Shown in pieces: positions 16,111-24,598 of a DNA stretch of 64,000 nt. Every line of letters starts with the position of its first letter. Within the stretch, counting starts at the first letter, position 1. This DNA comes from JACVRM01 sp963755085 (GTDB lineage: Bacteria > Actinomycetota > Thermoleophilia > Gaiellales > Gaiellaceae), in contig CAVWIN010000002.1 in the NCBI GenBank assembly GCA_963755085.1, forward strand, positions 1-64,000. The letters are read 5' to 3'. The notes beneath the pieces are model-generated. The model saw only the letters and a program-made list of their open reading frames with translations. It had not been told where the DNA came from and ran no database searches. The translations under genes were made by a program, and so were the position numbers.

Positions 16111-17435
16111 GCGCGCTCGAACATGCGCTCGCGCTCATAGCAGGTGACGACCTCGTCGAAGAGGCGCTGCTCAGTGCGCGCGTAGTTCAGGTAGTGGTCG
16201 ACCACCTCGTCGCCGAGCACCTCGCGGGCGATCTCGCTCCGCTCGAGCTGCGCGATCGCATCGCGCAGCGAGTGCGGGAAGCGCTCTGCGTCGGACTCGT
16301 AGGCGTTGCCCTCGAGCGGCGGGGAGAGCTCCAGCTCGTGTTCGATCCCGTACAGGCCGGCCGCCAGCAGCGCGGCGAAGGCGAGGTACGGGTTGGCGTC
16401 GCCGCCCGGGATGCGCGTCTCCGTCCGCAGCGCCTGGCCGTGGCCGACGATGCGGAACCCGCACGTGCGGTTGTCATAGCCCCAGGCGAGCGTCGTCGGC
16501 GCCCAGCTGCCGGCCGAGAAGCGCTTGTACGAGTTGATCGTCGGCGCGACGAAGACGGCGAGGTCGCCCAGGAGCGCGATCTGCCCGGCGAGGTAGCGCT
16601 CGAAGACCGTCCGGTCCTCGAACGCCGGCTCGTCGCCGCGCCACAGGCTCGAGTGGATGTGGCACGAGTTGCCGATCCACGTGTGGTCGGGCTTGGCCAT
16701 GAAGGTGATCGAGCAGCCGTTCAGGTGTGCGATCTCCTTGGCGCCGTTCTTGTAGACGACGTGGTTGTCAGCCATCGTCAGCGCATCCGCGTAGCGGAAG
16801 TTGATCTCGTGCTGGCCGGGCCACGCCTCGCCCTTCGAGGTCTCGACCGGGATGCCGGCACCCTGCATACCGTTGCGGATCTGCCGGATGAAGGGCTCGT
16901 CGTAGGTCGAGGCGAGGATGTGGTAGTCGAGGATGTAGGGCACGGACGGCGTCAGGTCGCGGTAGTGCCTGGCGTGCGCCTCCGCGTAGGTCTCCTTGAG
17001 CAGGAAGAACTCGAGCTCGGAGCCGAACATGGGCGTGAAGCCGAGCTCCTCGGCCCGGCGCATCTGGCGGCGCAGCACCTGCCGCGGCGACGGGCCGACC
17101 TCGGAGCCGTCGTGGCCGTGGACGTCGCAGAGGATCAGGGCGGTCGCCTCGAGCCAGGGGATCCGCCTCAGGGTCGCCGGGTCGGGCCGCAGCTGGAAGT
17201 CGCCGTAGCCCTGCGCCCACGACGTGAGCGCGTAGCCCGGGACGGGATCCATCTCCATCTCGAGCGCGAGCAGGTAGTTGCAGGCCTCGATGCCGTGCTC
17301 GAGCGAGTCCTCGACGAAGAACTGGGCCTGGACGCGCTTGCCCATCAGGCGTCCCTGCATGTCGGTGAACGCGACGACGATCGTGTCGATCGCGCCGCTG
17401 GAGACTTCAGCCTTGAGTTCGTCGAGGCTCAGCAT
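16107..17435 (-). CDS. Glutamine-synthetase-like gamma-glutamyl-amine ligase
   Basis: 442 residues of the GS type I fold but of the PuuA/GlnA3-GlnA4 class. Metal and glutamate sites are present: SELEFFLLKETY, GQHEINFRYADALTMAD, FMAKPD...GNSCHIHSS and GGDANPYLAFAALLAAG. The adenylylation Tyr loop of true GlnA is not evident. These enzymes ligate glutamate to putrescine, ethanolamine or similar amines with ATP. The ATG at 17435 follows a TAGATT box by seven bases, so it heads a leaderless four-gene operon running to 13285. Which amine is used cannot be read from sequence. Confidence 0.88.
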   Translation of the reverse strand: MLSLDELKAEVSSGAIDTIVVAFTDMQGRLMGKRVQAQFFVEDSLEHGIEACNYLLALEMEMDPVPGYALTSWAQGYGDFQLRPDPATLRRIPWLEATALILCDVHGHDGSEVGPSPRQVLRRQMRRAEELGFTPMFGSELEFFLLKETYAEAHARHYRDLTPSVPYILDYHILASTYDEPFIRQIRNGMQGAGIPVETSKGEAWPGQHEINFRYADALTMADNHVVYKNGAKEIAHLNGCSITFMAKPDHTWIGNSCHIHSSLWRGDEPAFEDRTVFERYLAGQIALLGDLAVFVAPTINSYKRFSAGSWAPTTLAWGYDNRTCGFRIVGHGQALRTETRIPGGDANPYLAFAALLAAGLYGIEHELELSPPLEGNAYESDAERFPHSLRDAIAQLERSEIAREVLGDEVVDHYLNYARTEQRLFDEVVTCYERERMFERA

Positions 17436-17501
17436 CTGAGTGAATCTACGCGAGCCGCGCGGTTCCACCGCGCCGCCTAAGGCGGGCCGTAGGATCGCTC
17501 G
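17436..17501. promoter_or_regulatory. Divergent leaderless promoters of the amine-catabolism cluster
   Basis: On the minus strand TAGATT ends seven bases before the glutamine-synthetase ATG. On the plus strand TAGGAT ends six bases before the kinase ATG at 17502. Only 66 bases separate the two starts, so a regulator bound here would control both arms. No clear palindrome is seen. Confidence 0.5.
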
Positions 17502-18359
17502 ATGCAGGCCGAGGCGATCGCCGCACGGGTCTGGCCGGGGCGCGAGGTCGACGTCGAGCCGCTGGGCGGCGGGATCACGAACCACAACTTCAAGGTCTCG
17601 CTCGGCGGGGACGCGTACGTGGTCCGCATCGGCGGCGACCGCACCGAGCTGCTCGGCATCGACCGACGAGCGGAGGAGGCAGCTGCCCGCGCAGCGGCCG
17701 CGGTCGGCGTCGGGCCGGAGGTCGTCGCCTTCGTCGACGGGTCGCTCGTCACGCGCTTCGTCGAAGGCGAACCGGTCCCGGTCGCGCAGATGCGCGAGCC
17801 GGCGACGCTGCGCGAGGTGGCGGCTCTGCTCCGGCGTGTGCACGAGGGGCCGGCATTCCCCGCGCGGTTCGATGCGTTCCGCGTCGTCGAGTCGTATCGT
17901 GACACGGCCGCAGCGCACGGTGTGACAGCGCCCGGCTACGCGGGCGTGAAGGAGACAGCCGACCGCATCGAGCGCCGCCTCGGCCCGCAGCCCGGGCGCC
18001 CGTGCCACAACGACCTGCTGACCGCGAACTTCATCCGTTCGCCGGACGGCATCCGCATCGTCGACTGGGAGTACGCGGGCACGGGCGACCACTTCTTCGA
18101 CCTCGCCAACTTCGCCGTCAACAACGAGCTGGACGCGGACGGCGAGCTGCTCGACGCGTACTTCGGGGAAAGCCGCGCCCAGTTCGCGGAGCACCTGGCG
18201 CTGATGCGCTTCATGTCCGACTTCCGCGAGGCGATGTGGGGCGTCGTCCAGCAGGCGATCTCGGCGCTCGACTTCGACTTCGCCGGCTATGCGGAGCGGC
18301 ACTTCGAGCGCCTCGCGCGCACGGCAGCCGACCCGGCGTTCGGGCGGGCGCTCAGATGA
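17502..18359 (+). CDS. Choline/ethanolamine-kinase-like phosphotransferase
   Basis: 285 residues of the APH/choline kinase fold. Nucleotide loop LGGGITNHNFKVSLGG at 22-37, catalytic loop CHNDLLTANF (Brenner-type HxDxxxxN, about 167-176) and metal loop IVDWEYAGTGDHFFDLANF. The WEYAG...FDLAN pattern is typical of choline/ethanolamine kinases of LicA type. Placed divergently from a glutamyl-amine ligase and directly before an FAD/GcvT fusion (four-base overlap), it suggests a choline- or ethanolamine-related substrate; this is inference. Confidence 0.8.
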   Translation: MQAEAIAARVWPGREVDVEPLGGGITNHNFKVSLGGDAYVVRIGGDRTELLGIDRRAEEAAARAAAAVGVGPEVVAFVDGSLVTRFVEGEPVPVAQMREPATLREVAALLRRVHEGPAFPARFDAFRVVESYRDTAAAHGVTAPGYAGVKETADRIERRLGPQPGRPCHNDLLTANFIRSPDGIRIVDWEYAGTGDHFFDLANFAVNNELDADGELLDAYFGESRAQFAEHLALMRFMSDFREAMWGVVQQAISALDFDFAGYAERHFERLARTAADPAFGRALR

Positions 18360-20761
18360 AGAGATCCGCGCGGGTCGTCGTGATCGGCGGCGGCGTGGGC
18401 GGCTGCGCGATCGCCTACTGGCTGACGAAGCTCGGCTGGGACGACGTCGTCCTCGTCGAGCGCGCAGACCTCACCAGCGGGTCGACGTTCCACTCTGCCG
18501 GCCTGGTCGGGCAGCTGCGCGGCTCGCTCAGCCTGACGCGGATGATGATGAGCTCGGTCGAGCTCTACCGCACGCTCGGCGACGAGGTTGGGCTCGAGAC
18601 CGGCTGGCACGAGGTCGGCTCGCTGCGCCTCGCCTCGAGCGCCGAGCGCCTGGAGGAGCTGACGCGCCAGGCCGGCTGGGCGAAGACGTTCGGGCTCCCG
18701 CTCGAGCTGATCTCGGCCGAGGAGGCGCAGCGCCTCTTTCCGCCGATGACGACCGACGGCGTACTCGGCGCCGCCTACCTGCCGAGCGACGGTTACATCG
18801 ACCCGAGCCAGCTGACCTTCGCGCTCGCCGAGGGCGCGCGACGCGGCGGCGCGGAGATCAACACCAACACGCGCGTGACGGCGATCGAGGTCGAGCGCGG
18901 CCGCGTGCGCGGGGTCGAGACCGACCGCGGCTCGATCGAGACGGAAGTCGTCGTCAACGCCGGGGGCATGTTCGCCGCGGAGATCGGGCAGCTCGCCGGC
19001 GTGACCGTGCCGATCGTCCCGTTCGCGCACGAGTACCTCGTCACCGAGCCCGCCGGCCTGCCGCTCGACCTGCCGACGATGCGCGACCCCTCGCTGCTCG
19101 TCTACTTCCGCGGCGAGTCGGGCGGGCTGATCATGGGCGGCTACGAGCGCCGACCGGCCGCGTGGGGCCTCGACGGCATCCCGGCCGACTTCAACGGGCG
19201 GCTGCTCGAGGAGGACTGGGACCGCTTCGAGGAGCTCATCGAGAACGCGATCGTGCGTGTGCCACAGGTCGCAGCGGCCGGGGTCGTCCGGCTCGTGAAC
19301 GGGCCGGAAGCGTTCACGCCCGACGGCGAGTTCATCCTCGGCCCGACCGAGGTGCGCGGCTTCTGGACGGCGGCCGGCTTCTGTGCGCACGGCCTGGCCG
19401 GCGCCGGTGGCATGGGCAGGCTCGTCGCCGAGTGGATCGCCGAGGGCATCCCGAGTCTCGACGTCTGGGAGATGGACTCGCGGCGCTTCGGCCGCCATTA
19501 CGCGAGCCGCGACTACACGCTCGCGCGCTCGTACGAGGTCTACGCGACTTACTACGACGTCAAGTACCCGGGCCACGAGCGCGAGGCGGGGCGGCCGCTG
19601 CGCATCTCGCCGGCCTACGGCCGGCTGCAGGAGCTCGGCGCGGCGTTCGGCGAGAAGTCGGGCTGGGAGCGGGCGAACTGGTTCGAGCGGAACGCCGCCG
19701 CCGGGGACGAGTCGCTGCGCCCGCGCGGCTGGGCGGGACGCCTGTGGTCGCCCGCGATCGGCGCCGAGCATCACGCAACGCGCGAGACGGCTGCGCTGTT
19801 CGACGAGACGTCATTCGCGAAGATGGAGATCCGCGGCGAGGGCGCTGCCGACTTCTTGGAGCGGCTGTGCGACAACCGTGTCGCGCGCGAGGTCGGCGCG
19901 ATCACGTACACGTCGATGCTGAACGAGCAAGGCGGCATCGAGTGCGACTTCACGGTCAGCCGGCTCGGCGAGGACCGCTTCTGGATCGTGACCGGCACCG
20001 CCTTCGGGCAGCATGACCTGGCCTGGATCCGGTCGCATGCCCCGGAGGACGTCACCGTCGAGGACGCCACCTCGCGCTTCGCCTGCTTCGGACTCTGGGG
20101 ACCGCGGGCGCGCGACATCCTCCAGCCGCTCACGACGACCGACCTCTCGAACGAGGCGTTCCGCTACATGCGTGCGCGAGAAATCGCCGTCGGCCCGGTC
20201 CCGTGCCTGGCACTGCGCGTGACCTACGTGGGCGAGCTCGGCTGGGAGCTCTACTGCCCGAGCGAGTTCGGCCTCCGCCTCTGGGACGAGCTCTGGGTAG
20301 CCGGCCGCGAGCAGGGCATGGTCGCCGGCGGCTACCGGGCGATCGACTCGTGCCGGCTGGAGAAGGGCTACCGCGTCTGGGGCGCGGACATCACGCCCGA
20401 CGACACGCCCTGGGAAGCGGGCCTCGGCTTCGCGGTGAAGCTGGACAAGGACTTCATCGGGCGCGAGGCGCTGCTGCAGAAGGAGGATCCGCCGCGCCGG
20501 CTCGCGTGCATCACCCTCGCCGACCCCCGCTCGGTCGCGCTCGGCTCGGAGCCCGTGCGCGTCGAGGGCCACGTCGTCGGCCGCGTCACCTCGGGCGGCT
20601 ACGGCTACACGGTCGAGCGCTCGATCGCCTACGCGTACGTCCCCACGCGCGACGCAGAGCCGGGCAGGCCGGTCGAGATCGAGATCTTCGGCGAGTGGGT
20701 CCCGGGCGTGGTCGCCCGCGAGCCGCTCTACGACCCGGAGGGCGCTGCGGTTCGCGGTTGA
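18356..20761 (+). CDS. FAD-dependent oxidoreductase/aminomethyltransferase fusion (dimethylglycine/sarcosine dehydrogenase type)
   Basis: 801 residues. The N-terminal DAO domain (1-370) has the FAD motif VIGGGVGGCAIAYWLTKLG, GSTFHSAGLVGQLR (the region of covalent flavin attachment in DMGDH) and GFCAHGLAGAGGMGRL. An FAO-type linker (375-430) leads to a GcvT/aminomethyltransferase domain (about 440-800: WERANWFE, MLNEQGGIECDFTV, YVGELGWELY). Family members demethylate N-methylated amines and pass the C1 unit to tetrahydrofolate. It overlaps the kinase gene by four bases and precedes a permease. Exact amine unknown. Confidence 0.9.
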   Translation: MKRSARVVVIGGGVGGCAIAYWLTKLGWDDVVLVERADLTSGSTFHSAGLVGQLRGSLSLTRMMMSSVELYRTLGDEVGLETGWHEVGSLRLASSAERLEELTRQAGWAKTFGLPLELISAEEAQRLFPPMTTDGVLGAAYLPSDGYIDPSQLTFALAEGARRGGAEINTNTRVTAIEVERGRVRGVETDRGSIETEVVVNAGGMFAAEIGQLAGVTVPIVPFAHEYLVTEPAGLPLDLPTMRDPSLLVYFRGESGGLIMGGYERRPAAWGLDGIPADFNGRLLEEDWDRFEELIENAIVRVPQVAAAGVVRLVNGPEAFTPDGEFILGPTEVRGFWTAAGFCAHGLAGAGGMGRLVAEWIAEGIPSLDVWEMDSRRFGRHYASRDYTLARSYEVYATYYDVKYPGHEREAGRPLRISPAYGRLQELGAAFGEKSGWERANWFERNAAAGDESLRPRGWAGRLWSPAIGAEHHATRETAALFDETSFAKMEIRGEGAADFLERLCDNRVAREVGAITYTSMLNEQGGIECDFTVSRLGEDRFWIVTGTAFGQHDLAWIRSHAPEDVTVEDATSRFACFGLWGPRARDILQPLTTTDLSNEAFRYMRAREIAVGPVPCLALRVTYVGELGWELYCPSEFGLRLWDELWVAGREQGMVAGGYRAIDSCRLEKGYRVWGADITPDDTPWEAGLGFAVKLDKDFIGREALLQKEDPPRRLACITLADPRSVALGSEPVRVEGHVVGRVTSGGYGYTVERSIAYAYVPTRDAEPGRPVEIEIFGEWVPGVVAREPLYDPEGAAVRG

Positions 20762-20824
20762 CACAGGCACCACAAACGTGGGTCAATCGCCGCTCCCAGC
20801 GGCATACGACAGACGGAGGTGGTT

Positions 20825-22429
20825 TTGAGCACTGGACCTGCGACCGCCGGTCGCCACGAGGACGACGAGGCCCAGCTCCACCGGTTGGGCTACGCCCAGG
20901 AGCTCTTCCGCTCCATGGGCGGCTTCCAGAACTTCGCCATCTCCTTCACGATCATCTCGATCCTCGCGGGGTGCCTCACCTCGTACGCGATCGCGTTCAA
21001 CCAGGGCGGGCCTGTGGCGATCACGTGGGGCTGGCTCATCGTCGGCACCTTCTGCATCTTCGTCTCGCTCGCGCTCGGCGAGATCGCCTCGACGTACCCC
21101 ACCGCGGGCGGCCTGTACTACTGGTCATCGAAGCTCGGCTCGCCGGGCTGGGGCTGGTTCACCGGCTGGTTCAACCTCGTCGGGCAGATCGCGGTCACCG
21201 CTGCGATCGGGTTCGGCTGCGCCATCTTCATGACCTCCTGGCTGAACCTCGTCACGAACGGCAGCTACGGCAACACGTACCACTGGATCTACCTGACCTA
21301 CGTGTTCATCATGCTCGCGGCCGGTCTGATCAACATGCTCAAGGTCCCGCTCACGGCCGCCCTCAACGCGTTCTCCGCGTGGTGGCACATGATCGGCGTG
21401 CTGTTCATCGTCGTCGTGCTCGTGTTCGTGCCCGACCACCACCGGTCGGTCGGCTACGTCTTCGGCCAGACGATCAACAACACCGGCTTCGGCGACGGGA
21501 CGACGTCCGGGCTGATCTTCTTCTACGTCTTCCTGACCGGCCTGCTGATGGCCCAGTACACGATCACGGGCTATGACGCGTCCGCGCACATGAGCGAGGA
21601 GACGCGGAGCGCCTCGATCGGCGCCGCCTGGGGCATGGTCATGTCAGTCGTGGTGTCGGTGATCTTCGGGTTCATCCTGCTCGTCGCCGTCACGTTCGTC
21701 GTGCCGGACGACACCGCGGCATCCGCCGCGGGCACGTACATCGTCACGTACATCTGGCAGACGTCGATGAGCACGCGCTGGGCCGAGGTGCTGCTGTTCA
21801 TCGCCGTCGTCGCCCAGGTGTTCTGCACGATCGCGTCGACGACGTCGGCCTCGCGGATGATGTTCGCGTTCTCCCGTGACCGCGCCGTGCCGGGCCATCA
21901 GCTCTGGCGGCGGGTGTCGAAGCGCGACCGGATCCCCGTGTACACGGTGTGGGCGGTTGTGGTGCTCGCCTTCCTGACGCCGCTCCCGGCCTGGTGGTTC
22001 GGGTACGTCGGCTATGCGGCGTCGACGGCAATCGCCGTCATCGGGCTCTACATCGCCTTCCTGCTGCCGATCATCCTCCGGCTCAAGGCGGGGGAGCGCT
22101 TCGAGCGTGGCGCCTGGCACCTCGGCCGGCACTACAAGTGGATCGACTGGATCGCGATCCTCTGGATCGTCTTCATCTCGGTCATCTTCATGCTCCCGTT
22201 CGCCTACGGCGGGATCCCGTGGAACACGGGGTTCGACTGGAACCTGGTCAACTACACGCCGCTTGCCGTCGGTGCCGCCTTCCTGCTCTTCGGCGGGTGG
22301 TACTTGATCTCCGGGCGCAAGTGGTTCGAGGGCCCGATCCGCATGGGCACCGAGGAGGAGATGGAGCGCATCGAGCGCGAGTACGAGGGCGGGGGCGGTC
22401 CCACCCTCGGGCCGTCGCCGGCGTCCTAG
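20825..22429 (+). CDS. APC-superfamily amino acid/amine permease
   Basis: 534 residues with about 12 membrane helices and the APC hallmarks: an N-terminal LGYAQELFRSMGGFQNFAIS, then AGGLYYWSSKLG and a conserved TGYDASAHMSEET in the middle. These are features of GABA/choline-type permeases of the BAT1/UGA4 group. TTG at 20825 is preferred to GTG at 20819 because GGAGG (20815-20819) sits at the right distance for the TTG and overlaps the GTG. It most likely imports the amine catabolised by the neighbouring enzymes. Confidence 0.88.
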   Translation: MSTGPATAGRHEDDEAQLHRLGYAQELFRSMGGFQNFAISFTIISILAGCLTSYAIAFNQGGPVAITWGWLIVGTFCIFVSLALGEIASTYPTAGGLYYWSSKLGSPGWGWFTGWFNLVGQIAVTAAIGFGCAIFMTSWLNLVTNGSYGNTYHWIYLTYVFIMLAAGLINMLKVPLTAALNAFSAWWHMIGVLFIVVVLVFVPDHHRSVGYVFGQTINNTGFGDGTTSGLIFFYVFLTGLLMAQYTITGYDASAHMSEETRSASIGAAWGMVMSVVVSVIFGFILLVAVTFVVPDDTAASAAGTYIVTYIWQTSMSTRWAEVLLFIAVVAQVFCTIASTTSASRMMFAFSRDRAVPGHQLWRRVSKRDRIPVYTVWAVVVLAFLTPLPAWWFGYVGYAASTAIAVIGLYIAFLLPIILRLKAGERFERGAWHLGRHYKWIDWIAILWIVFISVIFMLPFAYGGIPWNTGFDWNLVNYTPLAVGAAFLLFGGWYLISGRKWFEGPIRMGTEEEMERIEREYEGGGGPTLGPSPAS

Positions 22430-22435
22430 CGTCGT

Positions 22436-23095
22436 TCAGCTGGAGAGCTCGGCCGCCTCACGGCGGCCGAGCTCCAGCACGCCGAGGTTGCGGAAGACCG
22501 GCCGCGGCCCGTCGAGCCAGAGCTGCTGCCACCACTCGCCCGTCGACGGCACGCGCCAGCTGAGGTAGCCGCCGCGGAGCACCTGGCGAGGGCGGGTGAT
22601 CGCTCCGGTGTGGCTGTAGCGGGCGCCCGCGCGCGGCGCCGGGTCGAAGTACCGGGGTGTGTAGAAGTCGGAGACGGCGAGGCCGTCGATCTCGTACGTG
22701 ACCGCCTCGCACGGGTCGCAGACCTCGACGAGGTACTCGACGCGGCCCTGGCCGGGCTTCGCGGCGCGCGCGGTCACGAGGCGGTTGCCGTACGGGTCGA
22801 CGCACATCTCGAGCAGCTCGTGGCTGGCGGCCGTCGTCCAGTCGTTTGCATAGTCGACGACTGCGGTGGGCCGGCCGTGGTCGTCGAGGTGGACGCCGGC
22901 GGCGGGCGCGTCGTCGGTGACGATCAGCGGCCACGCGGTGGTCGGGACACGGCCCGGCGTCGTGATCGCCGCGTCGACGTTCCAGGCAGGCCCGAAGTCG
23001 CGGGTCAGCTGCGTGTTCAGCGCGGCGGCGGCGCGCTCGAGCTGCCTGGGCCCGATCTCGGTGGTCTTCGAGACGAGCGCGATCTGCTGGGTCAT
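22436..23095 (-). CDS. Conserved hypothetical protein with HELLE motif
   Basis: 219 residues, no signal peptide. A conserved block TTAASHELLEMCVDPYGNRLV (about 105-125) contains HExxE and a downstream Asp, reminiscent of zinc-peptidase helices; a Cys-rich segment VEVCDPCEAV follows. I know similar proteins only as uncharacterised. GAGGAGGAG lies before the ATG at 23095. Convergent with the permease, six bases apart. Metallopeptidase activity is a guess. Confidence 0.7.
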   Translation of the reverse strand: MTQQIALVSKTTEIGPRQLERAAAALNTQLTRDFGPAWNVDAAITTPGRVPTTAWPLIVTDDAPAAGVHLDDHGRPTAVVDYANDWTTAASHELLEMCVDPYGNRLVTARAAKPGQGRVEYLVEVCDPCEAVTYEIDGLAVSDFYTPRYFDPAPRAGARYSHTGAITRPRQVLRGGYLSWRVPSTGEWWQQLWLDGPRPVFRNLGVLELGRREAAELSS

Positions 23096-23184
23096 GGCTC
23101 CTCCTCGTTGGCGGACCAGCCAACGATCGGCGTCGCCGCGCCGGGGTTCCATGCGTGGACGATGTCGTGTCGATGGAGGTTCGG

Positions 23185-23658
23185 CTACTGGAGCCGCAAC
23201 CGGTACACGAGGAGTGTCCGAGCCGTCGTCGGGTACGGCGTGACGGTGACCGTCCCGCGGGCGCCGGCGAACGCACCGGTGCCGCCGGCGACGTCGATCT
23301 CGACGATCTCACCGCTGAGCGGCCGCACCATGCTGCGGACGTGCATGCGGCCGCCGGGAAGCGTCGTCCATCCATCGATGCGCATCCGGGTCGGCGACAG
23401 GTACCGGAACTGGCCGCGGTCGTACCCGACGTGCGCCCCCTTCGGCCGCCCGAATTGCCCCGTGGCGTTTGCCAGGCGGTCGAAGCTGACGATCACGTCG
23501 CCCTTGCTGACGGCGCCGAGTGGCTCGCGGTCGACGACGACGTCCGCGTGGTCGAACGTCGAGATCAGCCGGATCACCCTCGTCGTGTCGGCGTGCGGCG
23601 CCGGGGCGAGTGCGGCCGCCAGGGCCGCGGTCGCGATCGCCACGCCAAATGCCCGCAT
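23185..23658 (-). CDS. Secreted allene-oxide-cyclase/dirigent-like barrel protein
   Basis: 157 residues: signal peptide at 1-23 (FGVAIATAALAAALAPAPHA), then a beta-rich domain ending in GGTGAFAGARGTVTVT, the signature loop of allene-oxide-cyclase-barrel-like bacterial proteins. A second protein with the same loop type is encoded at 36726-37244. Function in bacteria unknown. The tRNA-Ser 3'-half copy begins 30 bases upstream of its start. Confidence 0.7.
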   Translation of the reverse strand: MRAFGVAIATAALAAALAPAPHADTTRVIRLISTFDHADVVVDREPLGAVSKGDVIVSFDRLANATGQFGRPKGAHVGYDRGQFRYLSPTRMRIDGWTTLPGGRMHVRSMVRPLSGEIVEIDVAGGTGAFAGARGTVTVTPYPTTARTLLVYRLRLQ

Positions 23659-23687
23659 CGGGAAAGCGTACGTCCTGGTAAAAGAGG

Positions 23688-23744
23688 CGGAGGGGGAGGG
23701 ATTTGAACCCTCGAGAGGCTTGCACCCCTAACGGTTTTCGAGAC
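23688..23744 (-). repeat. 3' half of tRNA-Ser(CGA), attachment-site-like copy
   Basis: Identical to the tRNA-Ser(CGA) gene from its discriminator base through T-arm, variable arm and anticodon loop, except for one base (23716). Similarity ends abruptly in the anticodon stem. There is no D-arm or 5' acceptor strand, so it is not a functional tRNA. Confidence 0.9.
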
Positions 23745-23883
23745 GATTGCGCGACTCCCGCGTTTGCATGCCTTTTGTGCTCAAACCGCGGCGCGCGCGC
23801 CGGTCCGCGCGCCGGTGACGCGCGGCTCTTTAACTTCGCACGCGTGCTTGGGCGTCACGACCGTCCGTTGACGCGAGAGGAGG

Positions 23884-24072
23884 TTGGGAAGTGCCATCGC
23901 CCTTCTTGGTCACCGAAAGCCCGCCGAGCGTATGCGCTGCTCGGTTCGAGCGGTCCACGAATTGACGCGGCTCGGTCGTATCCCGCACCGCCGCCCGCCG
24001 GCGTCGCGCCGTTTCCTGTTCCTAGAGCAGGAGCTTGCCGCCTGGGAGTTGTGGACTTCTACCTTGGCGTGA
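23884..24072 (+). CDS. Excisionase-like HTH (MerR/HTH_17 type) protein
   Basis: 62 residues. The stretch AERMRCSVRAVHELTRLGRI, then PHRR...RRFLF...ELAAWE, follows the excisionase/HTH_17 pattern (helix-turn-helix, R-x-P, wing, ELxAW). The N-terminus is unusual and the TTG start is uncertain; a small frameshift near 23915 is possible. It lies 140 bases inside the left tRNA repeat, as expected for a recombination directionality factor. No integrase is adjacent. Confidence 0.5.
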   Translation: MGSAIALLGHRKPAERMRCSVRAVHELTRLGRIPHRRPPASRRFLFLEQELAAWELWTSTLA

Positions 24073-24598
24073 GCAAGAGGTACCCGGGCGTTTTCTAATG
24101 CCGAACGGTGAAGCCGTATATGAAGCGATCGCCGAGGCGGTTCTGGCAGTCGAAACGATAGGAGCCTCCTGTGTGCGTAACCCTGCATGGATAGGACGCG
24201 CGAGCCTCGAATCCGGCTCTGTTCGTGCCATGCTCACCCACGATCGGGCGGTGAACGCGTCCCACGACCGCGTCGTACTCGAGGTCGCCTGCCATGTCGG
24301 CTGGGCCGACCAGTGCGGCGCAGCGTTGGCCCTTGGCGAGCGACTCGCTGTTGCGGAGCGTTCTTCCGGTGAGGTACCTGCCGTTGGCCCAGCCGCGGGT
24401 GATCGGCGGGATCCGACGTCGGAAGCTTCTTTCGGTACGTGCGTGCCCGTAGCGCGCGTGTCGTGTCAATCAGCCCGCTGGCGAGGTACAGCTCGGTTTC
24501 GCCCCCCCGGAAGCTGCCACCCGGTCGGCCTAACTCGTAGGCACAAAGGGCATTGCAAGATTGCTACTTCTGGAACGGCGCGGCCTGACCGTTCGTCC
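24073..24598. other. Intergenic debris, lower GC than surroundings
   Basis: Open frames exist on both strands (for example minus 24095-24469) but none has recognisable motifs, a good ribosome site or family resemblance. Base composition is visibly less G/C-rich than the flanks, consistent with foreign DNA at the end of an island. Confidence 0.5.

Noticed and set aside
20819..20824. GTG start for the APC permease
   Set aside because: It overlaps the GGAGG ribosome site; the TTG at 20825 has the correct spacing.
24095..24469. 124-codon minus-strand frame in the island's left end
   Set aside because: No family resemblance, no ribosome site, odd composition; left as unannotated debris.
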